Below, in pieces: positions 33,177-40,920 of a DNA stretch of 64,000 nt. This DNA is from Kribbella sindirgiensis. Its GTDB lineage: Bacteria > Actinomycetota > Actinomycetes > Propionibacteriales > Kribbellaceae. The notes beneath the pieces were generated by a model, which was not told the DNA's origin, did no database searches, and worked only from the letters and a program-made list of their open reading frames with translations. The stretch is from assembly GCF_004331435.1 (NCBI RefSeq), contig NZ_SJKA01000012.1, positions 62,001-126,000 on the forward strand, written 5' to 3'. A program made the translations under genes and the position numbers. Position 1 is the stretch's first letter; the number at the start of each line of letters is the position of its first letter.

Positions 33177-34177
33177 GGGGCCGGGCAGCTGCTCTCGCGG
33201 GCCGTGAGCGACGGTGGCTGCAGAGTCAGTGCGGGGACCTCGCCGCCCTCGAGTTTGGTGATCAGCGCCTCGACCGCCTGGGCGCCGATCCGCTCCGCCG
33301 GGATCGAGACCGACGACAACTGCGGAACCTGCCGTTCGGCGACGTCGTCGGCGCAGATCGCCACCAGCGACATGTCGTCGGGAACCCGGCGGCCGAGCCG
33401 GCGCAGGACGTCCAGGAGCGGTCCGATGATCGGCTCGTTCTGCACGACCAGGCCGGTGATGTCCGGGTGCTCGTCGAGCAGCTGCCGCACCGTGTGCAGG
33501 ATCGCGTCGAACGTGTGCTCACAGGGCGTCTCGACGCCCAGCACGCCGCGTCGTTCGGCCGCCTCCGCGAATCCGGTCAGTGTGCGTTGCGCGAAGCCCG
33601 TCTGCCGTTCGTACACCGCGGACGGCGTACCGAGCAGGGCCAGCGAGCGGTGGCCGAGGTCGGCCAGGTGGTCGACGCAGTGCGCGCCCGCGGCGACGAA
33701 GTCCAGGTCGATACAGGTCAGTCCGTCCGCGTCGTCCGGGTAACCGATCAGCACCGAGGGCATCGGCAGCTCCCGCAGCACCGGAACCCGTTCGTCGTGG
33801 AGCTCGATGTCCATCACCACGAGCGCGTCCACGAGCGAGCTCTGCGCGACCCGCTCGAGCCCGTCCGATCCTTCGTCGGCGGTCAGCAGCAGTACGTCGT
33901 GGTCGTACCGGCGGGCCGTGGTGACGACCGCGGCGGCGAACTGCATCATCACCGGGACGTGCATACCGGTGCGCAGCGGGATCACCAGCGCCAGCACGTT
34001 GGACCGCTGACTCGCCAGCGCGCGGGCGCTCGCGTTCGGGCGGTAGCCGAGGGCTCGGACGCTGCGCTGGACGCGTTCGCGGGTGTCGGTCGAGATCGTC
34101 CGCTTCCCGCTGAGCACGTACGAGACCGTGCTGGCCGCGACCCCGGCGTGCCGCGCGACATCCGCGATCGTGACCAC
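33152..34177 (-). CDS. LacI family regulator of the xyloglucan genes
   Basis: 341 residues. The LacI HTH is at the N-terminus (TIADVARHAGVAASTVSYVLSG) with the hinge helix SARALASQRSN, then a periplasmic-binding-like effector domain (about 60-330). The GTG start is preceded by GAGAGGGG. A copy of the TCGAAGCGCTTCGA palindrome lies 40 bases upstream, in the shared region with the divergent GH12 gene, which suggests autoregulation. The other copies precede GH31 and GH3. It probably responds to a xyloglucan breakdown product; which one is unknown. Confidence 0.92.
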   Translation of the reverse strand: MVTIADVARHAGVAASTVSYVLSGKRTISTDTRERVQRSVRALGYRPNASARALASQRSNVLALVIPLRTGMHVPVMMQFAAAVVTTARRYDHDVLLLTADEGSDGLERVAQSSLVDALVVMDIELHDERVPVLRELPMPSVLIGYPDDADGLTCIDLDFVAAGAHCVDHLADLGHRSLALLGTPSAVYERQTGFAQRTLTGFAEAAERRGVLGVETPCEHTFDAILHTVRQLLDEHPDITGLVVQNEPIIGPLLDVLRRLGRRVPDDMSLVAICADDVAERQVPQLSSVSIPAERIGAQAVEALITKLEGGEVPALTLQPPSLTARESSCPAPHRDLTTA

Positions 34178-34216
34178 GTCGTCCCCTCTCCTGAGCTTGT
34201 CCCAGTTCTACCCCAG

Positions 34217-34230
34217 TCGAAGCGCTTCGA
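34217..34230. promoter_or_regulatory. LacI operator (XyG box) between lacI and GH12
   Basis: The perfect palindrome TCGAAGCGCTTCGA in the divergent promoter region: 40 bases from the lacI start and 66 bases from the GH12 start. A single site could serve both promoters. Confidence 0.85.
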
Positions 34231-34296
34231 CACCAGTCTATTCCCTGTGTAAGCCCACGTTTTTCCCCTGCGTTCGCCCCAACGAGAGGAATGGAA

Positions 34297-34989
34297 ATGC
34301 GGAAATGGTGGAAAGCAGCACTCGCGGTGCTGACAGTACTGGCTGCCGGCCTGGTGACCGCGGCCCCCGCCAACGCGGCGGCGTGGTCGTCGTCGGACAA
34401 GTGGGCCACCTGGTCCAACGGCGGGTACACCGTTCGTAACGATGTCTGGGGCAGTGGCGCCGGACCTCAGACCATCTGGGCCAACTCCTACAGCAACTGG
34501 GGAGTCTGGGCCGATCACCCGAACACCGGCGGCGTGAAGTCGTACCCGCACTCCGCGCGGAACATCGGCAAGCCGGTCAGTGCCATCGGCACGCTGAGCA
34601 GCAGCTTCAACGTGTCCCGGCCCGGTAGCGGATCGTACGCATCGACGTACGACATCTGGGCCGGTAACAACGCCTACGAAATCATGCTGTGGATGAACAA
34701 GCAGGGCGCGGTCGGGCCGATCGGTAGCAAGCAGACCACGGTGTCCGTCGGCGGTCATACGTGGGACGTCTACCGCGGCAGCAACGGCGCCAACGCGGTC
34801 TTCTCGTTCCTCCGCACCTCCAACACCAACGCCGGTTCCGTCGACATCAAGGCCGTCCTGAACTGGATCCGCGGCCAGGGCTGGATGGGTGACGCGACCG
34901 TGGGTGAGGTCCAGTTCGGCTTCGAGATCACCTCGTCGTCCGGCGGCCTGAACTTCACCAGCAACTCCTACTCGGTCACCTCCAGCTGA
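34297..34989 (+). CDS. Secreted GH12 endoglucanase/xyloglucanase
   Basis: 230 residues. A Sec signal peptide (about 1-28, ending APANAAA) precedes a single GH12 beta-jelly-roll. The predicted nucleophile is Glu128 in YEIMLWMN and the acid/base Glu210 in FGFEITSS. Family members cut beta-1,4-glucan, and several are specific for xyloglucan, which fits this locus. ATG 34297 is preferred over ATG 34291 because GAGAGGA ends directly at 34290, leaving six bases only for the second start. It is divergent from lacI and shares its operator. Its last 22 bases overlap the convergent EamA gene. Confidence 0.9.
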   Translation: MRKWWKAALAVLTVLAAGLVTAAPANAAAWSSSDKWATWSNGGYTVRNDVWGSGAGPQTIWANSYSNWGVWADHPNTGGVKSYPHSARNIGKPVSAIGTLSSSFNVSRPGSGSYASTYDIWAGNNAYEIMLWMNKQGAVGPIGSKQTTVSVGGHTWDVYRGSNGANAVFSFLRTSNTNAGSVDIKAVLNWIRGQGWMGDATVGEVQFGFEITSSSGGLNFTSNSYSVTSS

Positions 34990-35864
34990 CGGACGCGGGC
35001 CAATCGGGCCGGCGGGTTCACCCTGACTTGGCTGAGCGTGATGCCAAGCAGGACCAGGGCGAGCCCGCCGACCTGTCGCAGGGTCAGCACCTCTCCGGAC
35101 ACCAGGAGTCCGAGGAGTACGCCGGTGACCGGGTTCAGCAGCCCGATCAGGCCGACGGAGGCCGCGGGGAGTCTGCGAAGGCCTGCGAACCAGGCGGTGA
35201 AAGCGAGTGCGGTCGCGACGAGTCCGACGTACGCGAAACCGGCGACGGCCGGTCCGTCGAGGTGCGGTGGGGCGCCTTCGACGACGACCGCGCACGGGAT
35301 CAGGACGAGACCGCCGGCGATCAGCTGCCACGAGGTCGTGGCGAGTGGGCCCTCGGTCGCGCGACCCCACTTCTTGGCGAGGACGTAGCCGCAGGAGGAC
35401 ATCGTCAAGGCTGCGGCCGACGCGGCGACACCGCGCACGTCGACCGAGGTCGAGGCGGCGCCGAGGAGCAGTACGACGCCGGCGATCCCGGCGGTCGCGC
35501 CGATCAGGACCTGTGCGGTGGGGCGTTCCGCGAGGAGGCCCCAGGCGAACAGCGCCATGGTGAACGGCGCCGCGGACATGATCGTCGACGCGAGACTGAC
35601 CGGGAGCAGCTGGGACGCGAGGTAGATCAGTGCGAAGAACGCGCCCATGTTGCAGATCCCGAGCAGCAGCGATCGCCACCACCAGATCCCGCGGGGGAGA
35701 CGGCGGGCGAGTGCGAGCAGGAGAAGTCCCGCGGGCAGCGCGCGGAACACCGCGCCGTACAAGGGATGTCCGGCCGGCAGGTACTCGTGGGTGACGAAGT
35801 AGTTCGTGCCCCAGGCGATCGGCGCGATCGCGGTGACGAGGCTCCAGCGGAAGGTATCTTCCAT
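34968..35864 (-). CDS. EamA/DMT family transporter under MarR control
   Basis: 298 residues, ten membrane helices in two EamA repeats (IAPIAWGTNYFVTHEYLP is the first signature). It resembles the YedA/RhaT-like branch, which exports amino acids or drugs. ATG 35864 is chosen because the MarR-type palindromes lie around and upstream of it; the longer frame would run through the marR gene. The start codon itself lies within the first palindrome (35859-35868). The divergent MarR gene is 31 bases away. Confidence 0.88.
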   Translation of the reverse strand: MEDTFRWSLVTAIAPIAWGTNYFVTHEYLPAGHPLYGAVFRALPAGLLLLALARRLPRGIWWWRSLLLGICNMGAFFALIYLASQLLPVSLASTIMSAAPFTMALFAWGLLAERPTAQVLIGATAGIAGVVLLLGAASTSVDVRGVAASAAALTMSSCGYVLAKKWGRATEGPLATTSWQLIAGGLVLIPCAVVVEGAPPHLDGPAVAGFAYVGLVATALAFTAWFAGLRRLPAASVGLIGLLNPVTGVLLGLLVSGEVLTLRQVGGLALVLLGITLSQVRVNPPARLARVRQLEVTE

Positions 35865-35872
35865 GGAAAGTA
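35855..35872. promoter_or_regulatory. MarR operator candidate, site 1 (imperfect)
   Basis: TATCTTCCATGGAAAGTA has a perfect 10-bp core, TTCCATGGAA at 35859-35868, and shares its TATCTTCC half with site 2. The centre of site 1 is 21 bp, two helical turns, from the centre of site 2. It covers the EamA start codon. Confidence 0.65.
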
Positions 35873-35875
35873 TTA

Positions 35876-35893
35876 TATCTTCCCGGGAAGATA
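35876..35893. promoter_or_regulatory. MarR operator candidate, site 2 (perfect 18-bp palindrome)
   Basis: TATCTTCCCGGGAAGATA is perfectly symmetric over 18 bp and ends two bases before the first possible GTG start of marR. The size fits the 16-20 bp operators of MarR dimers. Confidence 0.75.
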
Positions 35894-35895
35894 GA

Positions 35896-36387
35896 GTGGA
35901 ACCTGTGGACCACGTAGCGAGAATCCAGGCGGAGTGGAAGGTCGAGCGGCCGGATGTCGACACCGCCCCGCAGGGCGTGATCGGGCGGCTGCACCGGATC
36001 GCGAACCAGCTCACCGGCGAGCTGACGCTGCTCTACGCGAAGTACGGGCTGACCGAGGGGGAGTTCGACGTACTCGCGGCGCTGCGTCGGGCGGGTGCGC
36101 CGTACGAGCGGGCGCCGGGGGAGATCGCGCTGCACACGATGGTGACGACGGGCGCGGTCACGAAGCGGGTCGACCGGCTGGAGGAGGCCGGCCTGGTGAG
36201 TCGACGCCGCAGTGACGCCGACGGCCGTGGCCGAGTGGTCCGCCTGACTCCGGCCGGCCGCCGGCTCATCGACAAGGCCTTCACTGCCCACATGGCCAAC
36301 GAGCAACGGCTCCTCGAGGCGCTGACACCGGACGAGACGGCTCAGTTGGAGAAGCTTCTCACCACTTGGCTCGCTCGGCTTGAGTGA
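35896..36387 (+). CDS. MarR family transcriptional regulator
   Basis: 163 residues from GTG 35896 (GTG 35905 is an alternative). The winged HTH (about 55-120) includes LTEGEFDVLAALRRAG, TTGAVTKRVDRLEEAGLV and the wing RRRSDADGRGRVVRLT; flanking helices form the dimer interface. It is divergent from an EamA exporter, with two sister palindromes between or over the starts, so it very probably represses itself and the exporter. The inducer is unknown. Confidence 0.9.
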   Translation: MEPVDHVARIQAEWKVERPDVDTAPQGVIGRLHRIANQLTGELTLLYAKYGLTEGEFDVLAALRRAGAPYERAPGEIALHTMVTTGAVTKRVDRLEEAGLVSRRRSDADGRGRVVRLTPAGRRLIDKAFTAHMANEQRLLEALTPDETAQLEKLLTTWLARLE

Positions 36388-36412
36388 CCTTGCAGGTGAA
36401 CTGCAAGGTCAC
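36384..36412. promoter_or_regulatory. SARP-box direct repeat / 11-bp inverted repeat upstream of the small SARP gene
   Basis: Two readings overlap. As direct repeats, TGCAGG (36391-36396) and TGCAAG (36402-36407) are 11 bp apart, the pattern bound by SARP regulators; the last repeat ends 22 bases before ATG 36430. As an inverted repeat, GTGACCTTGCA and TGCAAGGTCAC (11-bp arms, 7-base loop) cover the MarR stop codon and could form a terminator. Confidence 0.6.
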
Positions 36413-36429
36413 GGGCCGACAGTGTGGGC

Positions 36430-37218
36430 ATGACGACGATCAGTGTTGGCCAGCAGTTGTCGTGCCGGGTTCTCGGGCCGTTGGAGGTGGCGGTTGACGG
36501 CGTGCCGGTGGTGTTGAGCGGGGTGTTGGTACGGCGTTTGCTGGCGGCGCTGGTTCTGGCGGAGGGTCATGCCGTTCCGGACGATGAGCTGCTGGATCTG
36601 CTGTGGCCGGGGCAGCAGCAGGTGAAGGCTCTTCGGGTTGTTGTCTGGCGGCTGCGGTCGGCGTTGGGGACCGCGGCCGATCGGTTGGAGCGTACGTCGA
36701 CGGGCTATCAGTTCCTGCTTCCTGAGCAAACCGACCAGCATCGGTTCACGGACCTGGTTGCCGCTGGACTGCGGCAGCAGTCGACCAGTGAGCCCGCGGC
36801 CGCGATTGCGACGCTGTCGGCGGCGCTGGACCTCTGGCGTGGCGATCCCTGGCAGGACCTCGCACCCGCGACCGGGGCATCCGGGCTGGTGCGGCGGCGG
36901 GCTGGGGAGCGGGCTCGGCTGGTGGAGTTGCGGGAGCTGGCTGTTGAGGAGCGTGAGGCTGCTCGGTTCGCGGTCGGCAGCCCTTGGCCGGTGGTGCGCA
37001 CGCTGTCGCAACTCGTTGCCGACAGCCCGTACCGCGAGCGCCGCTGGGAGCTGCTGGCCCTGGCTCTGCAAGCAGCCGGTCGACCGGACCGAGCCGCCGC
37101 CGAGCTTCGCCGCTACCGCTTGATGCTCGTCGACGATCTCGGTCTGGATCCCAGTCCCACCCTCACAGCCTTGGAGCACCGACTGACGCCGAGGCGCCCA
37201 GGCTGGCGCTGGCGTTAG
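36430..37218 (+). CDS. Small SARP/BTAD-type transcriptional activator
   Basis: 262 residues: an OmpR-like winged helix (about 10-95, RVLGPLEVAVDGVPV to RLRSALG) followed by a bacterial transcriptional activation domain (about 100-250), the size and order of Streptomyces antibiotic regulatory proteins. There is no ATPase domain. ATG 36430 is preferred over GTG 36424 because the spacing from the TGCAAG repeat to this ATG (22 bases) equals that before the hydrolase at 40051; transcripts may be leaderless. It is followed by a larger SARP gene after 41 bases. Confidence 0.85.
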   Translation: MTTISVGQQLSCRVLGPLEVAVDGVPVVLSGVLVRRLLAALVLAEGHAVPDDELLDLLWPGQQQVKALRVVVWRLRSALGTAADRLERTSTGYQFLLPEQTDQHRFTDLVAAGLRQQSTSEPAAAIATLSAALDLWRGDPWQDLAPATGASGLVRRRAGERARLVELRELAVEEREAARFAVGSPWPVVRTLSQLVADSPYRERRWELLALALQAAGRPDRAAAELRRYRLMLVDDLGLDPSPTLTALEHRLTPRRPGWRWR

Positions 37219-37259
37219 CTCATCCCGGGGCGACCCGGTGGTCGGCGTACCGTTGGGGA

Positions 37260-40010
37260 GTGCTGGAATGCCGGGTCCTGGGGACGGTCGGCCTGGTGGC
37301 GGACGGGGCCACGGTGGACATCGGGGGTGCGCTGCCGCGACGGCTGATCGCGACGCTCGCGCTGTGGGACGGCAAGGCCGTGCCCGACGATCGCCTGGCG
37401 CAGGCGATGTGGGCGGACGAGCCGCCGCCGAAAGCGGGCGCCGCGCTGCAGGCCTACGTGTCCAGGATCCGTTCCGCGCTCGGTCCGGCGTACCGTGACC
37501 GGCTGGGACGGACGCCGGGCGGCTACTTCCTGCACGCCGACGAGATCGACGTACGCCGGTACGCGACGCTGATCGAGGCGGGGCGGAGCCGTCTGGGTGG
37601 CGAACGCGCGGAGGCGGCGCGTGATCAGCTGACCGAGGCGCTCGGTCTGTGGCGCGGAGAGCCGTACCCGGAACTCACGACCGAGGCCGCCGAGGCCGAG
37701 CGAGCGCGGCTGAGCGAGCTGCGCGAAGGCGCGCTGGAGGACCTTGCGGCCGCCCGGCTCGCGCTGGGAGACGCGGCCGACGCGGTGGTGGCGCTGGAGC
37801 AACTCGTCCGGGACCAGCCGCTGCGTGAGCGTCGGTGGGCGTTGCTCGTCGTCGGCCTGTACCGGTGCGATCGGCAAGGAGACGCGCTCGCGACGCTCAG
37901 GAAGGTCCGCGAGCTGCTGTCCGATCAGCTCGGCGTCGACCCCGGGCCCGAGTTGCAGGACCTCGAACGGCAGGTGCTCGCCCACGATCCGCGACTTCGG
38001 CTGGCCGCGCCGCCCCGCGTGGTCCGGCCCGAGCCGATTCGCCGGCCGCGAACATCGTTCCTGGGTCGAGCCGCGGAGCTCGACCTCCTGGCCCGGCAGC
38101 TTGACCGGGAGCGTCTGGTGAACCTCGTCGGCCCGGCCGGCGTGGGGAAGACTCGGCTGCTGGTCGAGTACCTGGCGACCCTCGGGCCGGTGGCGGATCC
38201 GTGGGTGGCGCGACTGGCCGACGTACCGGACGGTTTGGGTGTCCCCGCCGCCGTTGCGGACGCGGTCGGGGTCGTCGTGACGACGGACGCGACGGCGGAG
38301 GTCGCCGGGGCGATCGGCGCCGCACCCGCGCTGCTGGTGCTGGACAACTGTGAGCACGTGAGCGAGGCAGCCGCGGATCTCGTGGACCGGTTGGTCGCGA
38401 GCTGCGCCAATCTCCGCATCCTGGTCACCAGCCGGGAACCGCTCGGCGTCGACGGCGAGGTACTGCTCCCCGTCGAACCATTGCCGTGGGCAACCGAATC
38501 CGGACCGGCCGTCGAGCTGCTGGTGGATCGCGTCCGCGCCGTCCGTCCCGGCTGGGACCCGTCGGCGACCGAACTCGCCGCCGGACGACGGATCGCCGAG
38601 GCGCTGGACGGCCTGCCGCTCGCACTCGAACTGGCGGCCGGCCGGGCCAGGGTCCTGGGGCTGGGCGAGATCGCGGACCGGCTCGACGATCGGTTCGCGG
38701 TGCTCGGCCCGGTCCCGCGCGGATCGCTGGCCAGGCACCGGACGCTGGAGGCGGCGATCGGGTGGAGTGTGGAGCTCCTCGATCCGGCAGATCGCGCGCT
38801 GCTGCTCAACCTGTGGGCCTTCGAGGGTGGGTTCACGCTCGAAGCCGCCGAGACGATCTGGCCGGACCGAAGCCCCGCCGTCCTCGAGTCGTTGTCGGCG
38901 CTCGTCACCCGCTCGGTCGTGGTCGCCGACACCAGCATCGAGCCGACGCGGTACCGGTTGCTGGAGAGCATCCGCGCGTACTGCCGGCTGGTCGACCCCG
39001 ACCCCGCCCGGACCGAGGCTCTGCAGGCGAGCTGGGTCCACGTTCTCGCGGCACGCTGCGCCGAGTCGGTGCGCGGCGCCCAGGCCGGTTCATTCATCCG
39101 GATGATGAGCCGCGAGTTGCCCAACCTGCGAGCCGGTTTCGCCCACGACCTGACCGCGGACCCCGCTGCAGCACTGCGTACGGCAGTCGATCTCGGCGTC
39201 TACCTGTACCGCGGAGTCCACCACGGCGAAGCGATGCGAATGCTCCGGGCCGCACTCGACTCGGCCCCGGACGCGCCGGTTCTCGACCGCGTCCGCGCGC
39301 TCAACTCCTTGACCGCGCTCACGTACTTCTCCGGTGACCAGGAAGGTACGGCGAAGCTGGTGGCCGTCGTCAACGAACTGGTCCCCGAGCTTCCGGAGGA
39401 CGCCGCGCGCGACTACGCCGAGGCGCTGTTCTTCTTCGCGGTGGGTGGCGCCGTCACCGCACAGGTCGACCTGACGGAACGCGTGACGCGCCGGATCATC
39501 GAGTACTCCGAGGCACACGATCTCGCGGGCATGATCCCGGCAGCCGAGAGCGTACGAACCGTGGCGCTGTTGAAGGCGGCGACCGACCCGGACGAGATGC
39601 GTTCGAACGCCGACGCGCTCCAGCGGATCAGCCGCGGCTGGAACAAGGGCTGGGCGCACCAGGTCGTCGGTGAGCTGTACCTCTACCACCCGGACCTGGC
39701 CCCGGACTCCGCCGAGCGGGCGCTGTCGGCGTTGCGTACGGCGCTGGCCCGCTTCCTGCACCACGAGGACTACCCGTACACGCTCAACACCCTCCGGATC
39801 GGTGCGCTCGCACTGGCCCGGGCCGGTCGCCCGGTGGAGGAGGCCGCGCGCCTACTGGCCGCCGTACGCACGCACGCCGATCGCCTCGGCCTGCGGACTC
39901 CAGGGCTGTACCGCCCGGGGGATCCGTGGATCGAGCAAGCGCTCCCTGCCTCTCCGGATGACCCCGACCTGTCCTGGAACGACATGGTCGCCCTGCTCGC
40001 CGACGACTGA
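37260..40010 (+). CDS. Large AfsR/SARP-type regulator with NB-ARC-like ATPase
   Basis: 916 residues. OmpR-like winged helix (about 1-90), BTAD domain (about 95-240), then an NTPase of the NB-ARC/STAND class with Walker A VGPAGVGKTR (about 290), Walker B-like LLVLDNCEH and the sensor region ILVTSREPLG, followed by a winged-helix segment and TPR-like helices to the C-terminus. This is the AfsR-like arrangement. GTG 37260 is chosen because homology begins at LECRVLG. No SARP-like repeat was found before it, so it may be expressed from the small SARP promoter. Its targets are unknown. Confidence 0.88.
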   Translation: MLECRVLGTVGLVADGATVDIGGALPRRLIATLALWDGKAVPDDRLAQAMWADEPPPKAGAALQAYVSRIRSALGPAYRDRLGRTPGGYFLHADEIDVRRYATLIEAGRSRLGGERAEAARDQLTEALGLWRGEPYPELTTEAAEAERARLSELREGALEDLAAARLALGDAADAVVALEQLVRDQPLRERRWALLVVGLYRCDRQGDALATLRKVRELLSDQLGVDPGPELQDLERQVLAHDPRLRLAAPPRVVRPEPIRRPRTSFLGRAAELDLLARQLDRERLVNLVGPAGVGKTRLLVEYLATLGPVADPWVARLADVPDGLGVPAAVADAVGVVVTTDATAEVAGAIGAAPALLVLDNCEHVSEAAADLVDRLVASCANLRILVTSREPLGVDGEVLLPVEPLPWATESGPAVELLVDRVRAVRPGWDPSATELAAGRRIAEALDGLPLALELAAGRARVLGLGEIADRLDDRFAVLGPVPRGSLARHRTLEAAIGWSVELLDPADRALLLNLWAFEGGFTLEAAETIWPDRSPAVLESLSALVTRSVVVADTSIEPTRYRLLESIRAYCRLVDPDPARTEALQASWVHVLAARCAESVRGAQAGSFIRMMSRELPNLRAGFAHDLTADPAAALRTAVDLGVYLYRGVHHGEAMRMLRAALDSAPDAPVLDRVRALNSLTALTYFSGDQEGTAKLVAVVNELVPELPEDAARDYAEALFFFAVGGAVTAQVDLTERVTRRIIEYSEAHDLAGMIPAAESVRTVALLKAATDPDEMRSNADALQRISRGWNKGWAHQVVGELYLYHPDLAPDSAERALSALRTALARFLHHEDYPYTLNTLRIGALALARAGRPVEEAARLLAAVRTHADRLGLRTPGLYRPGDPWIEQALPASPDDPDLSWNDMVALLADD

Positions 40011-40011
40011 C

Positions 40012-40028
40012 TGCAAGCCAGGTGCAAG
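40012..40028. promoter_or_regulatory. SARP-box direct repeat upstream of the alpha/beta hydrolase
   Basis: TGCAAG occurs at 40012-40017 and 40023-40028 with 11-bp period. The second copy ends exactly 22 bases before ATG 40051, the same distance as at the small SARP gene (36408-36429). This suggests that one SARP controls both genes. Confidence 0.65.
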
Positions 40029-40050
40029 GGCCTCCGGGCACTGTTGCGGC

Positions 40051-40842
40051 ATGGAGTTTCCGATCGGAGCCGGAGGACGCCGCCTGGACGGCGTACGACG
40101 CGGGCGGGGTGCGCCGTTGTTGCTGATCCAGGGGATGGCGGGCCACCACGAGATGTGGGGCGAGGAACTGCTGCGGGAGCTGGAGGGGCGGTTCGACATC
40201 GTCGCGTACGACCATCGGGGGGTCGGACGCGGCGATCGGGCCGACGAGCCGTTCACGGTCGCCGATCTCGCGGACGACGCGGCCGCGGTGATCGTGGCCG
40301 CAGGGTGGACCGGGGCGCATGTCCTGGGCGTCTCGCTCGGCGGAATGGTCGCCCAGGAACTGGTACTGCGGCATCCGTCGCTGGTCAGGTCCGTCGCGCT
40401 CGGGTGTACGACGGCCGGGGGAGCGGACGGGGTGATCTCGGAGACGTCGTACCGGATGGTCGAGGCGATCGCCACCCGGGACGTCGAGCACGGATTGCGG
40501 ACGAGTTTCGAAGCGAACCTGTCCCGCCGGTACGCCGTGCCGGGTGCGCTGGAGATCTACCGCCGCAGAGCGCTGGCAGTGAAGGTGCCGGTGCCGGTGG
40601 TGCTGATGCAGTTCCAGGCGGCGCTCGCGCACGACTCCACGGACCGGCTGCGAGACGTCGACGTACCGGCGTTGATCCTGCACGGGACGGCGGACGCCGG
40701 GATTCCGCCGGTGAACGCGCGGCAACTGGCCGAGCTGCTGCCCGCGGCCGAGGTCGAGTGGTTCGAGGGCGCGGGTCACCTGTTCTGGTGGGAGGAACCG
40801 GACCGGACCGCTTCGGCACTGATCGCCAACGCCCTCGGTTGA
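40051..40842 (+). CDS. Alpha/beta hydrolase
   Basis: 263 residues of the alpha/beta-hydrolase fold. The oxyanion region is LIQGMAGHHEMW, the strand AYDHRGVGRGD follows, the nucleophile elbow is GVSLGG (Ser about 93), the acid is the Asp in LHGTADAGIPP and the His is in GAGHLFWWEEP. The substrate is not predictable. The gene follows the large SARP gene and has a direct repeat of SARP type before it, so it is the most likely target gene in the window. There is no clear ribosome binding site, in line with a leaderless transcript. Confidence 0.87.
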   Translation: MEFPIGAGGRRLDGVRRGRGAPLLLIQGMAGHHEMWGEELLRELEGRFDIVAYDHRGVGRGDRADEPFTVADLADDAAAVIVAAGWTGAHVLGVSLGGMVAQELVLRHPSLVRSVALGCTTAGGADGVISETSYRMVEAIATRDVEHGLRTSFEANLSRRYAVPGALEIYRRRALAVKVPVPVVLMQFQAALAHDSTDRLRDVDVPALILHGTADAGIPPVNARQLAELLPAAEVEWFEGAGHLFWWEEPDRTASALIANALG

Positions 40843-40920
40843 CGGCGCGCGGGGACAGCCTGCGCCCGCCTTCAGGCACAGGTGGGTAACCTCTGGTGGT
40901 CGCCAGGGGCCCGATAGGAG

